A DNA stretch of 7,318 nt from JBDRGC01 sp043818215 (GTDB lineage: Bacteria > Chloroflexota > Anaerolineae > Anaerolineales > UBA11858): positions 1 through 7,318 of the forward strand of contig JBDRGC010000058.1 of NCBI GenBank assembly GCA_043818215.1, in the 5' to 3' direction. Every line of letters starts with the position of its first letter. Position 1 is the stretch's first letter. Below are positions 1 through 5,884 of this stretch, piece by piece. A program made the position numbers and the translations under genes. A model generated the notes under the pieces. It saw nothing but the letters and a program-made list of their open reading frames with translations. It searched no databases and was not told the origin of the DNA.

Positions 1-230
1 TTGAAGCAGTCTGTTATTCAACTTGAAAGGTTCGAGGGCACACAAATCCTGGGGGTAGACACCATTTTGCTTGATGCAGGCATCTTTTTCGAGGTTTCAA
101 ACCCGAAAACACGCCGAATCGCGGCCAAAAATCTATGCGATAGACCTTTTTCCGGCTTCCCCCCCTAACCAATGGACGCACCCAAAAGGTTCCGTTTGGA
201 CAAAGTCGAGAGAAGGTGAAGGAAAATAAG
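1..230. other. Gene-free leader region with small inverted repeats
   Basis: I see no credible gene here. Open frames that cross it lack a ribosome site and any family resemblance. It contains several short inverted repeats: GATGC-AG-GCATC at 73-84; a roughly 9-bp arm pair with one bulged A at 86-109 (TTTTCG/CGAAAA on the outside, GGT/ACC inside); and an imperfect hairpin at about 122-156 (AAAAA-TCTAT, loop GCG, ATAGA-CC-TTTTT). The last has A and T runs on both sides and could be a weak bidirectional terminator for genes outside the window, but the stem is too broken to call it firmly. Confidence 0.5.
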
Positions 231-265
231 TACTTCAATGACTTATTATATAATAATATGAAGTA
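231..265. repeat. AT-rich nested palindrome upstream of the promoter
   Basis: A perfect 14-base palindrome, TTATTATATAATAA, lies at 243-256. It sits inside a 7-base inverted pair, TACTTCA at 231-237 and TGAAGTA at 259-265. The structure ends three bases before the predicted -35 hexamer, so it could be an upstream regulator site or an easily melted or cruciform element. No specific regulator can be named, and AT-rich sequence makes chance palindromes more likely. Confidence 0.45.
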
Positions 266-267
266 AT

Positions 268-296
268 TTGCAAGTTTTTGCATTTTCAGTTATAAT
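268..296 (+). promoter_or_regulatory. Predicted sigma70-type promoter for the NTase-CBS unit
   Basis: The -35 hexamer TTGCAA (268-273, four of six consensus bases) and a perfect -10 TATAAT (291-296) are separated by exactly 17 bases. Transcription would begin near 303, giving a leader of about 80 bases before the first gene at 382. A small inverted repeat, TGCAA-GTTT-TTGCA (269-282), overlaps the -35 element and could be an operator half-site pair. This is a sequence-match prediction only. Confidence 0.6.
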
Positions 297-381
297 AAAT
301 GAGTGCAGCATTCCTCAAAATTGAACTGGCATGCGTTCCCAACCAGGCGCTATTTGCCAAAACTTCACGTGGGAGTAGTGT

Positions 382-1173
382 ATGACCAACAATTCTATTG
401 GCATGGGCGAACAAGATCGAACTGAGCGTGACAAGTTTGAAGGCGAACTTATGCGCATTACCAAGGCAAGTAGCGAAGCCGGTATTATATTGCGGGTAAT
501 TGGGTCGCTCGCTTTCCAAGTACACTGTCCCAAGTATGGTTACCTTCAAGAAGCCATGGGCCGTGCCTATACCGATATAGATTTTGCGGCTTACCGCAAG
601 CAAACCAAAGAAATCAAAGAGTTGATGTCGAGCCTTGGCTACACTGAAAACCGTGAGGTTTTTATTATATCGGAAGGGGAGCGCTCTATCTTTGACCAAT
701 CTGAAATTGGCTTGTATGTGGACGTTTTCTACGAAAAACTGGACTTTTGTCACGCGATCTATTGGGCTGGCCGCCTCGAAGTTGACAGTCCGACCATCCC
801 TCTGGCTGAAATGCTGCTCGAAAAAATGCAAATCGTCGAGATCAACGAAAAAGATATCATCGATACGATCATGCTATTGCTTGAACATCCTTTGGGCGAT
901 ATAGATGATGAAACAATCAACATCAAAAACATTGCAGAACTATGCAGCAGTGACTGGGGGTTATGGCGCACGACCACCATGAACCTGGACAAAGTACGCC
1001 AATTAGCACATGGATACGAACAACTTACAGATAAGCACAAAGTGCATGTTAACTCTCAAGTCACATCAGCATTGGAGCGGATTGAGCAAGAGCCGAAGTC
1101 GTTTGCCTGGCGCTTGCGTGCCCGTGTTGGCGACCGTGTCAAATGGTACAGAGAAGTGGATGAAGTCGAGTAG
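382..1173 (+). CDS. Nucleotidyltransferase-fold protein, function unknown
   Basis: This 263-aa protein shows the signature of the polymerase-beta-like nucleotidyltransferase fold. A Gly-Ser pair (G41-S42 in RVIGSLAF) is followed by D65-I66-D67 (YTDIDFA) and a third acidic candidate, D114, in a hydrophobic strand (YVDVFY), as expected for a two-metal site. The later helix LPLAEMLLEKMQ with K148, then NEKDIIDTIMLL (K157, D158, D161), resembles the second helical part of AbiEii/lincosamide-NTase-like proteins. The C-terminal ~80 residues are basic and helical (WRLRARVGDRVKWY) and match no domain I know. The start at 382 has GGGAG at 371-375, six bases upstream. No signal peptide or membrane segment is seen, so it is probably cytoplasmic. 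The CBS gene follows after 15 bases and is surely co-transcribed. It might transfer a nucleotide to a small molecule, RNA or protein, or act as an antitoxin- or toxin-type NTase; no partner gene for a toxin pair is evident. The fold is fairly secure, the role is not. Confidence 0.8.
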   Translation: MTNNSIGMGEQDRTERDKFEGELMRITKASSEAGIILRVIGSLAFQVHCPKYGYLQEAMGRAYTDIDFAAYRKQTKEIKELMSSLGYTENREVFIISEGERSIFDQSEIGLYVDVFYEKLDFCHAIYWAGRLEVDSPTIPLAEMLLEKMQIVEINEKDIIDTIMLLLEHPLGDIDDETINIKNIAELCSSDWGLWRTTTMNLDKVRQLAHGYEQLTDKHKVHVNSQVTSALERIEQEPKSFAWRLRARVGDRVKWYREVDEVE

Positions 1174-1188
1174 CTGGAGGAAGCTTAC

Positions 1189-1998
1189 ATGACAAAACTT
1201 GTCCGTGATCTGATGCACCCCGGGGTGCTCACTTGCCAGCCAAACGCATCTTTGGGGCAGGTAGCTGTTTTGCTTACCCGGCACCACGTCCACGCTTTGA
1301 TCGTTCCTGATAGCGATGGCCGCCCCCTGGGTATTATTACTGATTACGACTTACTAGCTGGAGAGTGGCTCTCCATTGACGCTGAAAGCTTGGATGCAAT
1401 GCGTAAGCTTACGGCCGCTGATCTTATGTCATATCCGGTTGACACCATTGAAGCAGATATGACACTCAGCGATGCAGCCCATAAGCTTATCGAAGAAGAC
1501 GTCAATCGCTTGCTGGTTACCGAAAAGGGGAACCCTGTTGGCGTCATTTCCATCTCCGATTTTGTTTCCAGTATTGCGAAAGAGGAGAAACCCCAACGTG
1601 AAACCGTTGCAGATGTCATGTCCGATGCTATTCTGGTTTGTCGCGGAAAAACGCCAATCATCTCGGCGGCGCGCACGATGACGGAAGCACGTTGGAGGTC
1701 CGTGCTTGTGGTTGATGCGAAGGGAAAATATCTCGGAGTTGTCAGCGGCAAGGATCTGATAACCTTCGTCGAAAACGGTGTGGACGAAAGCCTGACCGTA
1801 CGTGATGTTATGCATCCAGCGTTAACGATCAATATCAACGCCAGTTTGCGCGAAGCCGCTGACCTGATGATCCAGAAACATCATCACCGCCTGATCGTGA
1901 TCGATGTTGAAGACCCGGATGCTTTTCCCTTGGGCATCGTCTCGTCGTTTGACATTGTGGCTGAAATGGCTCGGCCCGGCTCAGTCTGGCAATCATAA
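1189..1998 (+). CDS. Four-CBS-domain protein (probable nucleotide sensor)
   Basis: This 269-aa protein consists almost entirely of four CBS repeats, i.e. two Bateman modules. The repeats run about 5-57, 76-130, 140-195 and 203-262. Each begins with a [D/V]xM-[H/S] type turn (DLMHPG, DLMSYP, DVMSDA, DVMHPA) and ends in the G[IV][IV][TS]xxD motif (GIITDYD, GVISISD, GVVSGKD, GIVSSFD). The Thr/Ser and Asp of that motif usually contact ribose and phosphate of bound AMP, ATP or related ligands, so all four sites look competent. There is no attached enzyme, channel or DNA-binding domain, so it should act on a separate partner in the cytoplasm. The NTase-fold protein encoded 15 bases upstream is the obvious candidate. 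The ribosome site GGAGGA (1176-1181) is seven bases from the ATG and lies directly after the upstream stop. A perfect terminator follows 15 bases after its stop. Confidence 0.9.
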   Translation: MTKLVRDLMHPGVLTCQPNASLGQVAVLLTRHHVHALIVPDSDGRPLGIITDYDLLAGEWLSIDAESLDAMRKLTAADLMSYPVDTIEADMTLSDAAHKLIEEDVNRLLVTEKGNPVGVISISDFVSSIAKEEKPQRETVADVMSDAILVCRGKTPIISAARTMTEARWRSVLVVDAKGKYLGVVSGKDLITFVENGVDESLTVRDVMHPALTININASLREAADLMIQKHHHRLIVIDVEDPDAFPLGIVSSFDIVAEMARPGSVWQS

Positions 1999-2013
1999 AA
2001 AGCATAAAATCTA

Positions 2014-2042
2014 AAAAGGTATTGCTCAAGGCAATACCTTTT
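2014..2042 (+). terminator. Rho-independent terminator after the CBS gene
   Basis: Perfect 12-bp inverted repeat: AAAAGGTATTGC (2014-2025), loop TCAAG, GCAATACCTTTT (2031-2042). The 3' arm ends in four T followed by CTTC. The A run on the 5' arm makes it usable from either strand. It begins 15 bases after the stop codon and cleanly ends the first transcription unit. Confidence 0.85.
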
Positions 2043-2074
2043 CTTCAATTATCTTTGTATCTTCTCGATATTTC

Positions 2075-2138
2075 GGGGGATGGGGGATTCGCAAGTGTGC
2101 TGCGTACACTTGTGAACCCCCCGCCCCCCCCCTTTTTT
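2075..2138. repeat. Long GC-rich hairpin followed by a T run
   Basis: Bases 2075-2100 pair with 2104-2128 around a three-base loop TGC. The inner part (CGCAAGTGTGC against GTACACTTGTG) pairs almost fully with two G-T wobbles. There is a bulged A at 2087, then GGGGG (2082-2086) against CCCCC, and after a two-base mismatch GGGGG (2075-2079) against CCCCC. Six T follow at 2133-2138. It could be a second, backup terminator or a palindromic intergenic repeat of the REP kind. Nothing in the window repeats it. Confidence 0.55.
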
Positions 2139-2164
2139 GAAATGTAGTTGCTCAAAATGTTAGT

Positions 2165-2188
2165 GATGCATTGCATCCCCAAGGATGC
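2165..2188. repeat. Two overlapping small palindromes
   Basis: GATGCA-T-TGCATC (2165-2177) overlaps GCATCC-CCAA-GGATGC (2173-2188), so the middle GCATC can pair either upstream or downstream. Such mutually exclusive pairings can act as a switch in RNA, but here they lie about 250 bases before a gene with no visible leader logic. They may simply be decayed repeat sequence. Confidence 0.3.
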
Positions 2189-2207
2189 GTACCCACCAAT
2201 AAAACCG

Positions 2208-2306
2208 AATTGTAAATTGTAAATGGTGAATTATTAATGGTAAATGCTGGCTGCGCTGTATGAACTTCATTTACCATTCACCATTCACCATTTACCATTT
2301 ACCATT
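2208..2306. repeat. Inverted repeat made of heptamers (TAAATGG/TGAATGG type)
   Basis: The left arm 2208-2246 matches the reverse complement of 2268-2306 at about 34 of 39 positions, with a 21-base loop. The right arm is a run of ACCATTT/ACCATTC heptamers; the left arm is a more decayed copy of their complement. As RNA or single-stranded DNA it would fold into one long A/U-rich hairpin. It shares its design with the elements at 5785-5870 and 7104-7318. No coding potential is credible. Confidence 0.8.
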
Positions 2307-2333
2307 TCATTCCACCCAGCATAATTTATAAGA

Positions 2334-2351
2334 TGCACTTGATAAAGTGCA
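2334..2351. promoter_or_regulatory. Compact perfect hairpin in the kinase upstream region
   Basis: TGCACTT (2334-2340) and AAGTGCA (2345-2351) form a perfect 7-bp stem around a GATA loop, about 85 bases ahead of the kinase start. The symmetry suits either a protein-binding operator or an RNA hairpin. It is not followed by a T run, so it is not a terminator. Confidence 0.35.
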
Positions 2352-2384
2352 ATGCAGTTCTATCACCGCTTGACCACCAAGATT

Positions 2385-2412
2385 TTGAGCAATTACTTTG
2401 AGATGATACTAT
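2385..2412 (+). promoter_or_regulatory. Weak candidate promoter for the kinase-flavoenzyme unit
   Basis: TTGAGC (2385-2390) and TACTAT (2407-2412), 16 bases apart, each match the sigma70 consensus at four of six positions. Transcription would start near 2419, leaving a very short leader before the ribosome site. TTGACC at 2370-2375 is a better -35 but has no convincing -10 at the right distance. Because a terminator closes the previous unit, some promoter must lie between 2043 and 2430; this is only the best guess. Confidence 0.25.
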
Positions 2413-2426
2413 TCTATCTATTCTAT

Positions 2427-2435
2427 GGAGAAAGG
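2427..2435 (+). promoter_or_regulatory. Ribosome binding site that decides the kinase start
   Basis: GGAGAAAGG ends directly before ATG 2436. The GGAG core (2427-2430) is five bases from ATG 2436 and eleven from the in-frame ATG at 2442. The upstream in-frame ATG at 2352 has no such site and would add 28 residues with no family resemblance. Confidence 0.65.
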
Positions 2436-3350
2436 ATGACGATGGCACTTACAGTAGATGAGGCTATCGCCCGTGTACCCCAGTGGGCGAACGCTGATGA
2501 TTTAAAAATATCCCCTCTTGCTGGCGGAATTACAAACAGCAACTTTCGCGTGGACACCGGGGGAGAATCATTCGCATTACGGATTGCTGGTGCGGATACA
2601 GATATGCTCGGCATCAACCGGGAATACGAGTACGCTGCAAACCTGGCCGCCGGCAAACTCGGTATTGCGCCCGAGGTCATTTATGTGATCCGGCCTGAAG
2701 GGTACCTCGTTACACGCTTCATCACTGCGCGCCCTTTTCCCCTTGAAGAGATCACTCAACCAGAAAACATCCGCCGGGTGATAGAATTTATTCGCAAAAT
2801 TCATTCGATGCCTGAAATTCCAGGGACTTTTTCTGTATTCCGCACTATTGAAAACTATGCAGAGACCGCCCGTCGTTACAATGTTGAATTCCCTGAAAAC
2901 TTCGATTGGTTGATCGAACGCATGAATGCAGCCGAAGCTTCCCTCATGACCGATACCGAGCCACTGCGTCCTTGTCATAATGATTTGTTGAATGCAAATT
3001 TTCTAATAGATGATCAAATCTACATCTTAGACTGGGAATATGCCGGGATGGGAGACGTTTATTTCGACCTGGCAAACTTCTCCGACCACCACGAATTGTC
3101 AGATGAACTAGATCGCTGGTTGCTGGAATGTTATTTTAGGGAAGTGACAGATAAGCAAATAGCCCATTTGAAAATCATGAAGGCTATGTCCGACTTCCGC
3201 GAAGCGATGTGGGCGCTAGTTCAAATCGGCATCTCTGAACTCAGTTTTGACTATCGTGGCTATGCCAACAAATTCTTTGCGCACGTATTCGAAAATATAA
3301 GCGACCCACATTGGGGTCAATGGATCAAGGAGATGAAAAAAAATGGCTGA
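2436..3350 (+). CDS. Choline-kinase-like phosphotransferase (APH fold)
   Basis: This 304-aa protein belongs to the choline/ethanolamine kinase and aminoglycoside phosphotransferase superfamily, which moves the gamma-phosphate of ATP to a hydroxyl group. Visible parts are a glycine-rich nucleotide loop GGITNSNFRV (residues 30-39), the strand FALRI with R49 where an ATP-contacting Lys/Arg is expected, and the catalytic Brenner motif H181-N182-D183-LLNAN188. The metal-binding D199-W200-E201-Y202-AGMGD follows. D183 is the predicted catalytic base. The DWEYAG wording is typical of LicA/choline-kinase-like members rather than antibiotic-resistance enzymes. Length is normal for LicA-type kinases. 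No signal peptide is seen. The start could be ATG 2436 or 2442; I prefer 2436 on ribosome-site spacing. Its last eight bases overlap the next gene, so the two are translationally coupled. The substrate may be choline, a methylated ethanolamine or another amino alcohol; the neighbouring N-methyl oxidase makes a methylated amine attractive, but this is inference. Confidence 0.88.
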   Translation: MTMALTVDEAIARVPQWANADDLKISPLAGGITNSNFRVDTGGESFALRIAGADTDMLGINREYEYAANLAAGKLGIAPEVIYVIRPEGYLVTRFITARPFPLEEITQPENIRRVIEFIRKIHSMPEIPGTFSVFRTIENYAETARRYNVEFPENFDWLIERMNAAEASLMTDTEPLRPCHNDLLNANFLIDDQIYILDWEYAGMGDVYFDLANFSDHHELSDELDRWLLECYFREVTDKQIAHLKIMKAMSDFREAMWALVQIGISELSFDYRGYANKFFAHVFENISDPHWGQWIKEMKKNG

Positions 3351-5781
3351 TTTTCCTTCACAGGCTCAAGTTGTCATCATTGGTGGTGGAGTCGGGGGAT
3401 GCAGTATTGCGTATCACCTGGCTGATCTGGGCTGGACAGACGTGGTTGTCCTGGAACGCCATGAGCTGACCGCCGGCGCTACCTGGCACTCCGCTGGTCT
3501 CGTCGGCCAGTTGCGCTCGGATGCCAATCTCACCCGCATGATGTCCTACAGCACCGACCTTTACCGCCGTCTGAAAGACGAAACCGAGCAGGATACCGGT
3601 TGGCGTGAGGTTGGCGGCATCCGCCTGGCTTCTTCCACGGAACGCATGGAAGACTTGAAAAAGCTGGTCGGCATGGCACGCTCATTCGACGTGCCCATTG
3701 AACTGATTTCACCAAAAGAAGCCCACGATATGTTCCCTCTCATGTCGCTGGATGGCGTTCTCGGAGCAGCGTATACGCCCAACGACGGTGTGATCGACCC
3801 CACCGGTCTGACTATGGCCCTGGCCAAAGGCGCTAAGAATCGCGGTGTGAGATTCTTCGATGAGACTGATGTCACCGAAATCAATCTGAAAGACGGGCGC
3901 GTAGCGGAGGTGGTCACCAGCAACGGCACGATCAAGACCGAGATTGTGGTCAACGCTACCGGGCAGTGGGGCGGCGAAGTGGGCAAGATGGTCGGCCTGA
4001 ACCTGCCGGTGGTGCCTATGGCCCACCTTTATATCATCACCAGACCCATCGATGGCGTGGGGCATAACTTCCCCACCCTGCGCGACCCAGACCTGCTAGT
4101 CTACTGGCGTGAAGAAGTCGGCGGTCTGATCACCGGCGGCTACGAGCGCGATCCAGTTCCCTTCGGGTTGAACGGCATCCCCAAGGATTTCAAATATAAA
4201 TTGCTGCCCCCAGATTGGGATCGTTTCACTCCCTTGATGGAAAACTCCATCAAGCGCGTTCCAGCGATCGAAACGGCCGAGATCATCCAATTGCTCAACG
4301 GCCCCGAGGGCTTCACCCCCGATGGTGAGTTCTTGCTGGGTCCCACCGAGGTGAAAGGTTTCTGGGTAGCCTGCGCTTTCTGCGCCCACGGGCTGGCCGG
4401 CGCCGGTGGAATTGGCAAAGCAATGGCCGAATGGATCATCTATGGGCATCCCGAATGGGATCTTTGGCATCTGGATGTGCGCCGCTTTGGCTCGAACTAC
4501 GCCAGCCAGGATTATATCGTCAAGCGCACCATCGAAACCTACTCGAAGTATTACGACATCAGCTATCCACAGAGTGAACGCATCTCCGGGCGCAACCTGC
4601 GCCTCTCTCCCACCTATCATCGCTTGCGCGATCTGCGCGCTTCCTTTGGCGAGAAATCTGGCTGGGAGCGGGCAAACTGGTTCTCTATCTACGAAGAGAA
4701 AGCCAATCATGGGCACGAACCCAAAGGTTGGGCCAGGCGCAACTGGTCGCGGGCCATCGGCTACGAGCATCTTCAGACCCGTGCGAATGCCGGCCTGTTC
4801 GATGAAACCTCCTTCAACAAATTCGAGGTACGCGGGCCGGGTGCGCGGGCATTTTTGCATTACTTGTGCGCCAACGATATTGACCAATCTGTGGGAGATG
4901 TGGTCTACACACAAGCACTCAACCAGAGCGGCGGCATTGAGTGCGATTTCACTGTGACCCGTTTGGCTGATGATCGTTTCTTTATCGTTACTGGCACTGC
5001 TGTTGGGGTACACGATCTGTCTTGGCTGCGGCTGAATGCCCCTGATGACGGGTCGGTAATCATCGATGACGTAACCCCAGGGTATGCTTGCCTGGGGCTG
5101 TGGGGACCGAAGGCGCGCTCCATTTTGCAAAAGACCACAAAGGATGATGTTTCCAACGAGGGATTCCCCTATATGACAGCCAAGAAAATCACCACCGGCG
5201 ACGTTCCTGTGCTGGCTATGCGGGTTACTTACGTGGGTGAATTGGGCTGGGAGTTCTACGCCCCCATGGAATACGGCCTGCGCCTGTGGGACACCCTGTG
5301 GGAGGCCGGGCAGCCCGAAGGGTTGGTGGCCGCCGGTTACCGAGCCATCGACACCCTGCGACTCGAGAAAGGTTACCGCTATTGGAGCGGCGAGATTTCC
5401 CCCGACTACACCCCCTACGAAGCGGGACTGGGCTTTGCCGTCAAGCTGGATAAAGGTGACTTCATCGGGCGCTATGCCCTGCTTGAACAGAAAGAAGCCG
5501 GCCTGCGACGAAAACTGTGCTGTATGACCCTGGAAAATGATCGAGTGATTGCCTTTGGGAATGAACCTATTCGTACCCGAGGCAGTGATGAAATCGTAGG
5601 GTGGGTTGTCTCAGGTGGATACGGTTACTCCGTCGCCAAGAGCATCGTTTATGGTTATCTGCCAATCGAATACGCCACAGTCGGCACTGAACTAGAAATC
5701 GAGTATTTTGGCGAGTCTATCGGCGCAGTGGTCGAGCAAGAACCGCTGTGGGATCCGGGAGGAAAGCGAATTAAGGCATGA
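3343..5781 (+). CDS. FAD/GcvT-type dehydrogenase (dimethylglycine or sarcosine dehydrogenase family)
   Basis: This 812-aa flavoprotein has the full domain order of dimethylglycine and sarcosine dehydrogenases, which oxidise N-methyl groups and pass the C1 unit to tetrahydrofolate. Residues 8-365 form the DAO-type FAD domain: dinucleotide motif G14-x-G16-x-x-G19, E38 ending the second strand, and ATWHSAG with H49 at the position of the covalently flavinylated histidine in this family. AHLY (H228), VYWREE (Y254) and HGLAGAGGIG (349-358) are further family blocks. Residues about 370-430 are the FAO_M-like linker. The GcvT domain follows (about 425-700), with GGIECD (D535 at the folate-binding aspartate position), YVGELGWEFY (630-639) and IDTLRLEKGYRYW. 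GcvT_C occupies the end. Full length, no frameshift, no export signal. ATG 3343 lies inside the kinase gene, with AAGGAG (3327-3332) ten bases upstream. Its third positions look richer in G/C than those of its neighbours. The exact substrate (sarcosine, dimethylglycine, betaine-derived or phosphorylated amine) and electron acceptor cannot be read from sequence. Confidence 0.92.
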   Translation: MADFPSQAQVVIIGGGVGGCSIAYHLADLGWTDVVVLERHELTAGATWHSAGLVGQLRSDANLTRMMSYSTDLYRRLKDETEQDTGWREVGGIRLASSTERMEDLKKLVGMARSFDVPIELISPKEAHDMFPLMSLDGVLGAAYTPNDGVIDPTGLTMALAKGAKNRGVRFFDETDVTEINLKDGRVAEVVTSNGTIKTEIVVNATGQWGGEVGKMVGLNLPVVPMAHLYIITRPIDGVGHNFPTLRDPDLLVYWREEVGGLITGGYERDPVPFGLNGIPKDFKYKLLPPDWDRFTPLMENSIKRVPAIETAEIIQLLNGPEGFTPDGEFLLGPTEVKGFWVACAFCAHGLAGAGGIGKAMAEWIIYGHPEWDLWHLDVRRFGSNYASQDYIVKRTIETYSKYYDISYPQSERISGRNLRLSPTYHRLRDLRASFGEKSGWERANWFSIYEEKANHGHEPKGWARRNWSRAIGYEHLQTRANAGLFDETSFNKFEVRGPGARAFLHYLCANDIDQSVGDVVYTQALNQSGGIECDFTVTRLADDRFFIVTGTAVGVHDLSWLRLNAPDDGSVIIDDVTPGYACLGLWGPKARSILQKTTKDDVSNEGFPYMTAKKITTGDVPVLAMRVTYVGELGWEFYAPMEYGLRLWDTLWEAGQPEGLVAAGYRAIDTLRLEKGYRYWSGEISPDYTPYEAGLGFAVKLDKGDFIGRYALLEQKEAGLRRKLCCMTLENDRVIAFGNEPIRTRGSDEIVGWVVSGGYGYSVAKSIVYGYLPIEYATVGTELEIEYFGESIGAVVEQEPLWDPGGKRIKA

Positions 5782-5784
5782 GAA

Positions 5785-5870
5785 AGTAAATCAGTAAATC
5801 AGGAATCAGTAGACCGGTTATCCTAATTTACTGATTTACTGATTTACTGATTTACTAGTTTACTTACTTT
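5785..5870. repeat. Inverted repeat of AGTAAATC octamers between flavoenzyme and transaldolase genes
   Basis: The left arm 5785-5812 holds AGTAAATC twice, then a damaged copy (AGGAATC) and AGTA. After a 12-base spacer containing ACCGGT, the right arm carries AATTTACT at 5825-5832, GATTTACT three times (5833-5856) and AGTTTACT, ending by 5870. The two arms would pair over about 28 bases with one defect. The element fills most of the 103-base gap and ends four bases before the ribosome site AGGAG (5874-5878). A transcript hairpin here could reduce read-through, protect the upstream mRNA or hinder translation of the next gene. There is no terminal T run, so it is not a standard terminator. Confidence 0.8.
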
Positions 5871-5884
5871 ATGAGGAGACCACC

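Noticed and set aside
14..283. Open frame of 89 codons on the - strand
   Set aside because: It has no ribosome site and no recognisable motif, its start lies in AT-rich promoter DNA, and it spans the inverted repeats of the leader region.
2352..2435. Upstream extension of the kinase start by 28 codons
   Set aside because: No ribosome site precedes ATG 2352, which touches a hairpin. The added residues do not resemble the family, while ATG 2436 has a well-placed GGAG.
2043..2435. Riboswitch (for example glycine or SAM) ahead of the kinase-flavoenzyme unit
   Set aside because: I looked for paired conserved helices and known core motifs and found only simple inverted repeats. The best promoter guess leaves almost no leader.
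2436..3350. Aminoglycoside resistance gene
   Set aside because: The fold is shared, but the HNDLLNAN and DWEYAGMGD wording and the neighbouring N-methyl dehydrogenase favour a choline-kinase-like metabolic role.
4096..5130. Long 344-codon open frame on the - strand inside the flavoenzyme gene
   Set aside because: It is antisense to a full-length conserved protein with intact motifs. GC-rich codons leave the opposite strand open, and no family-like motifs appear in it.
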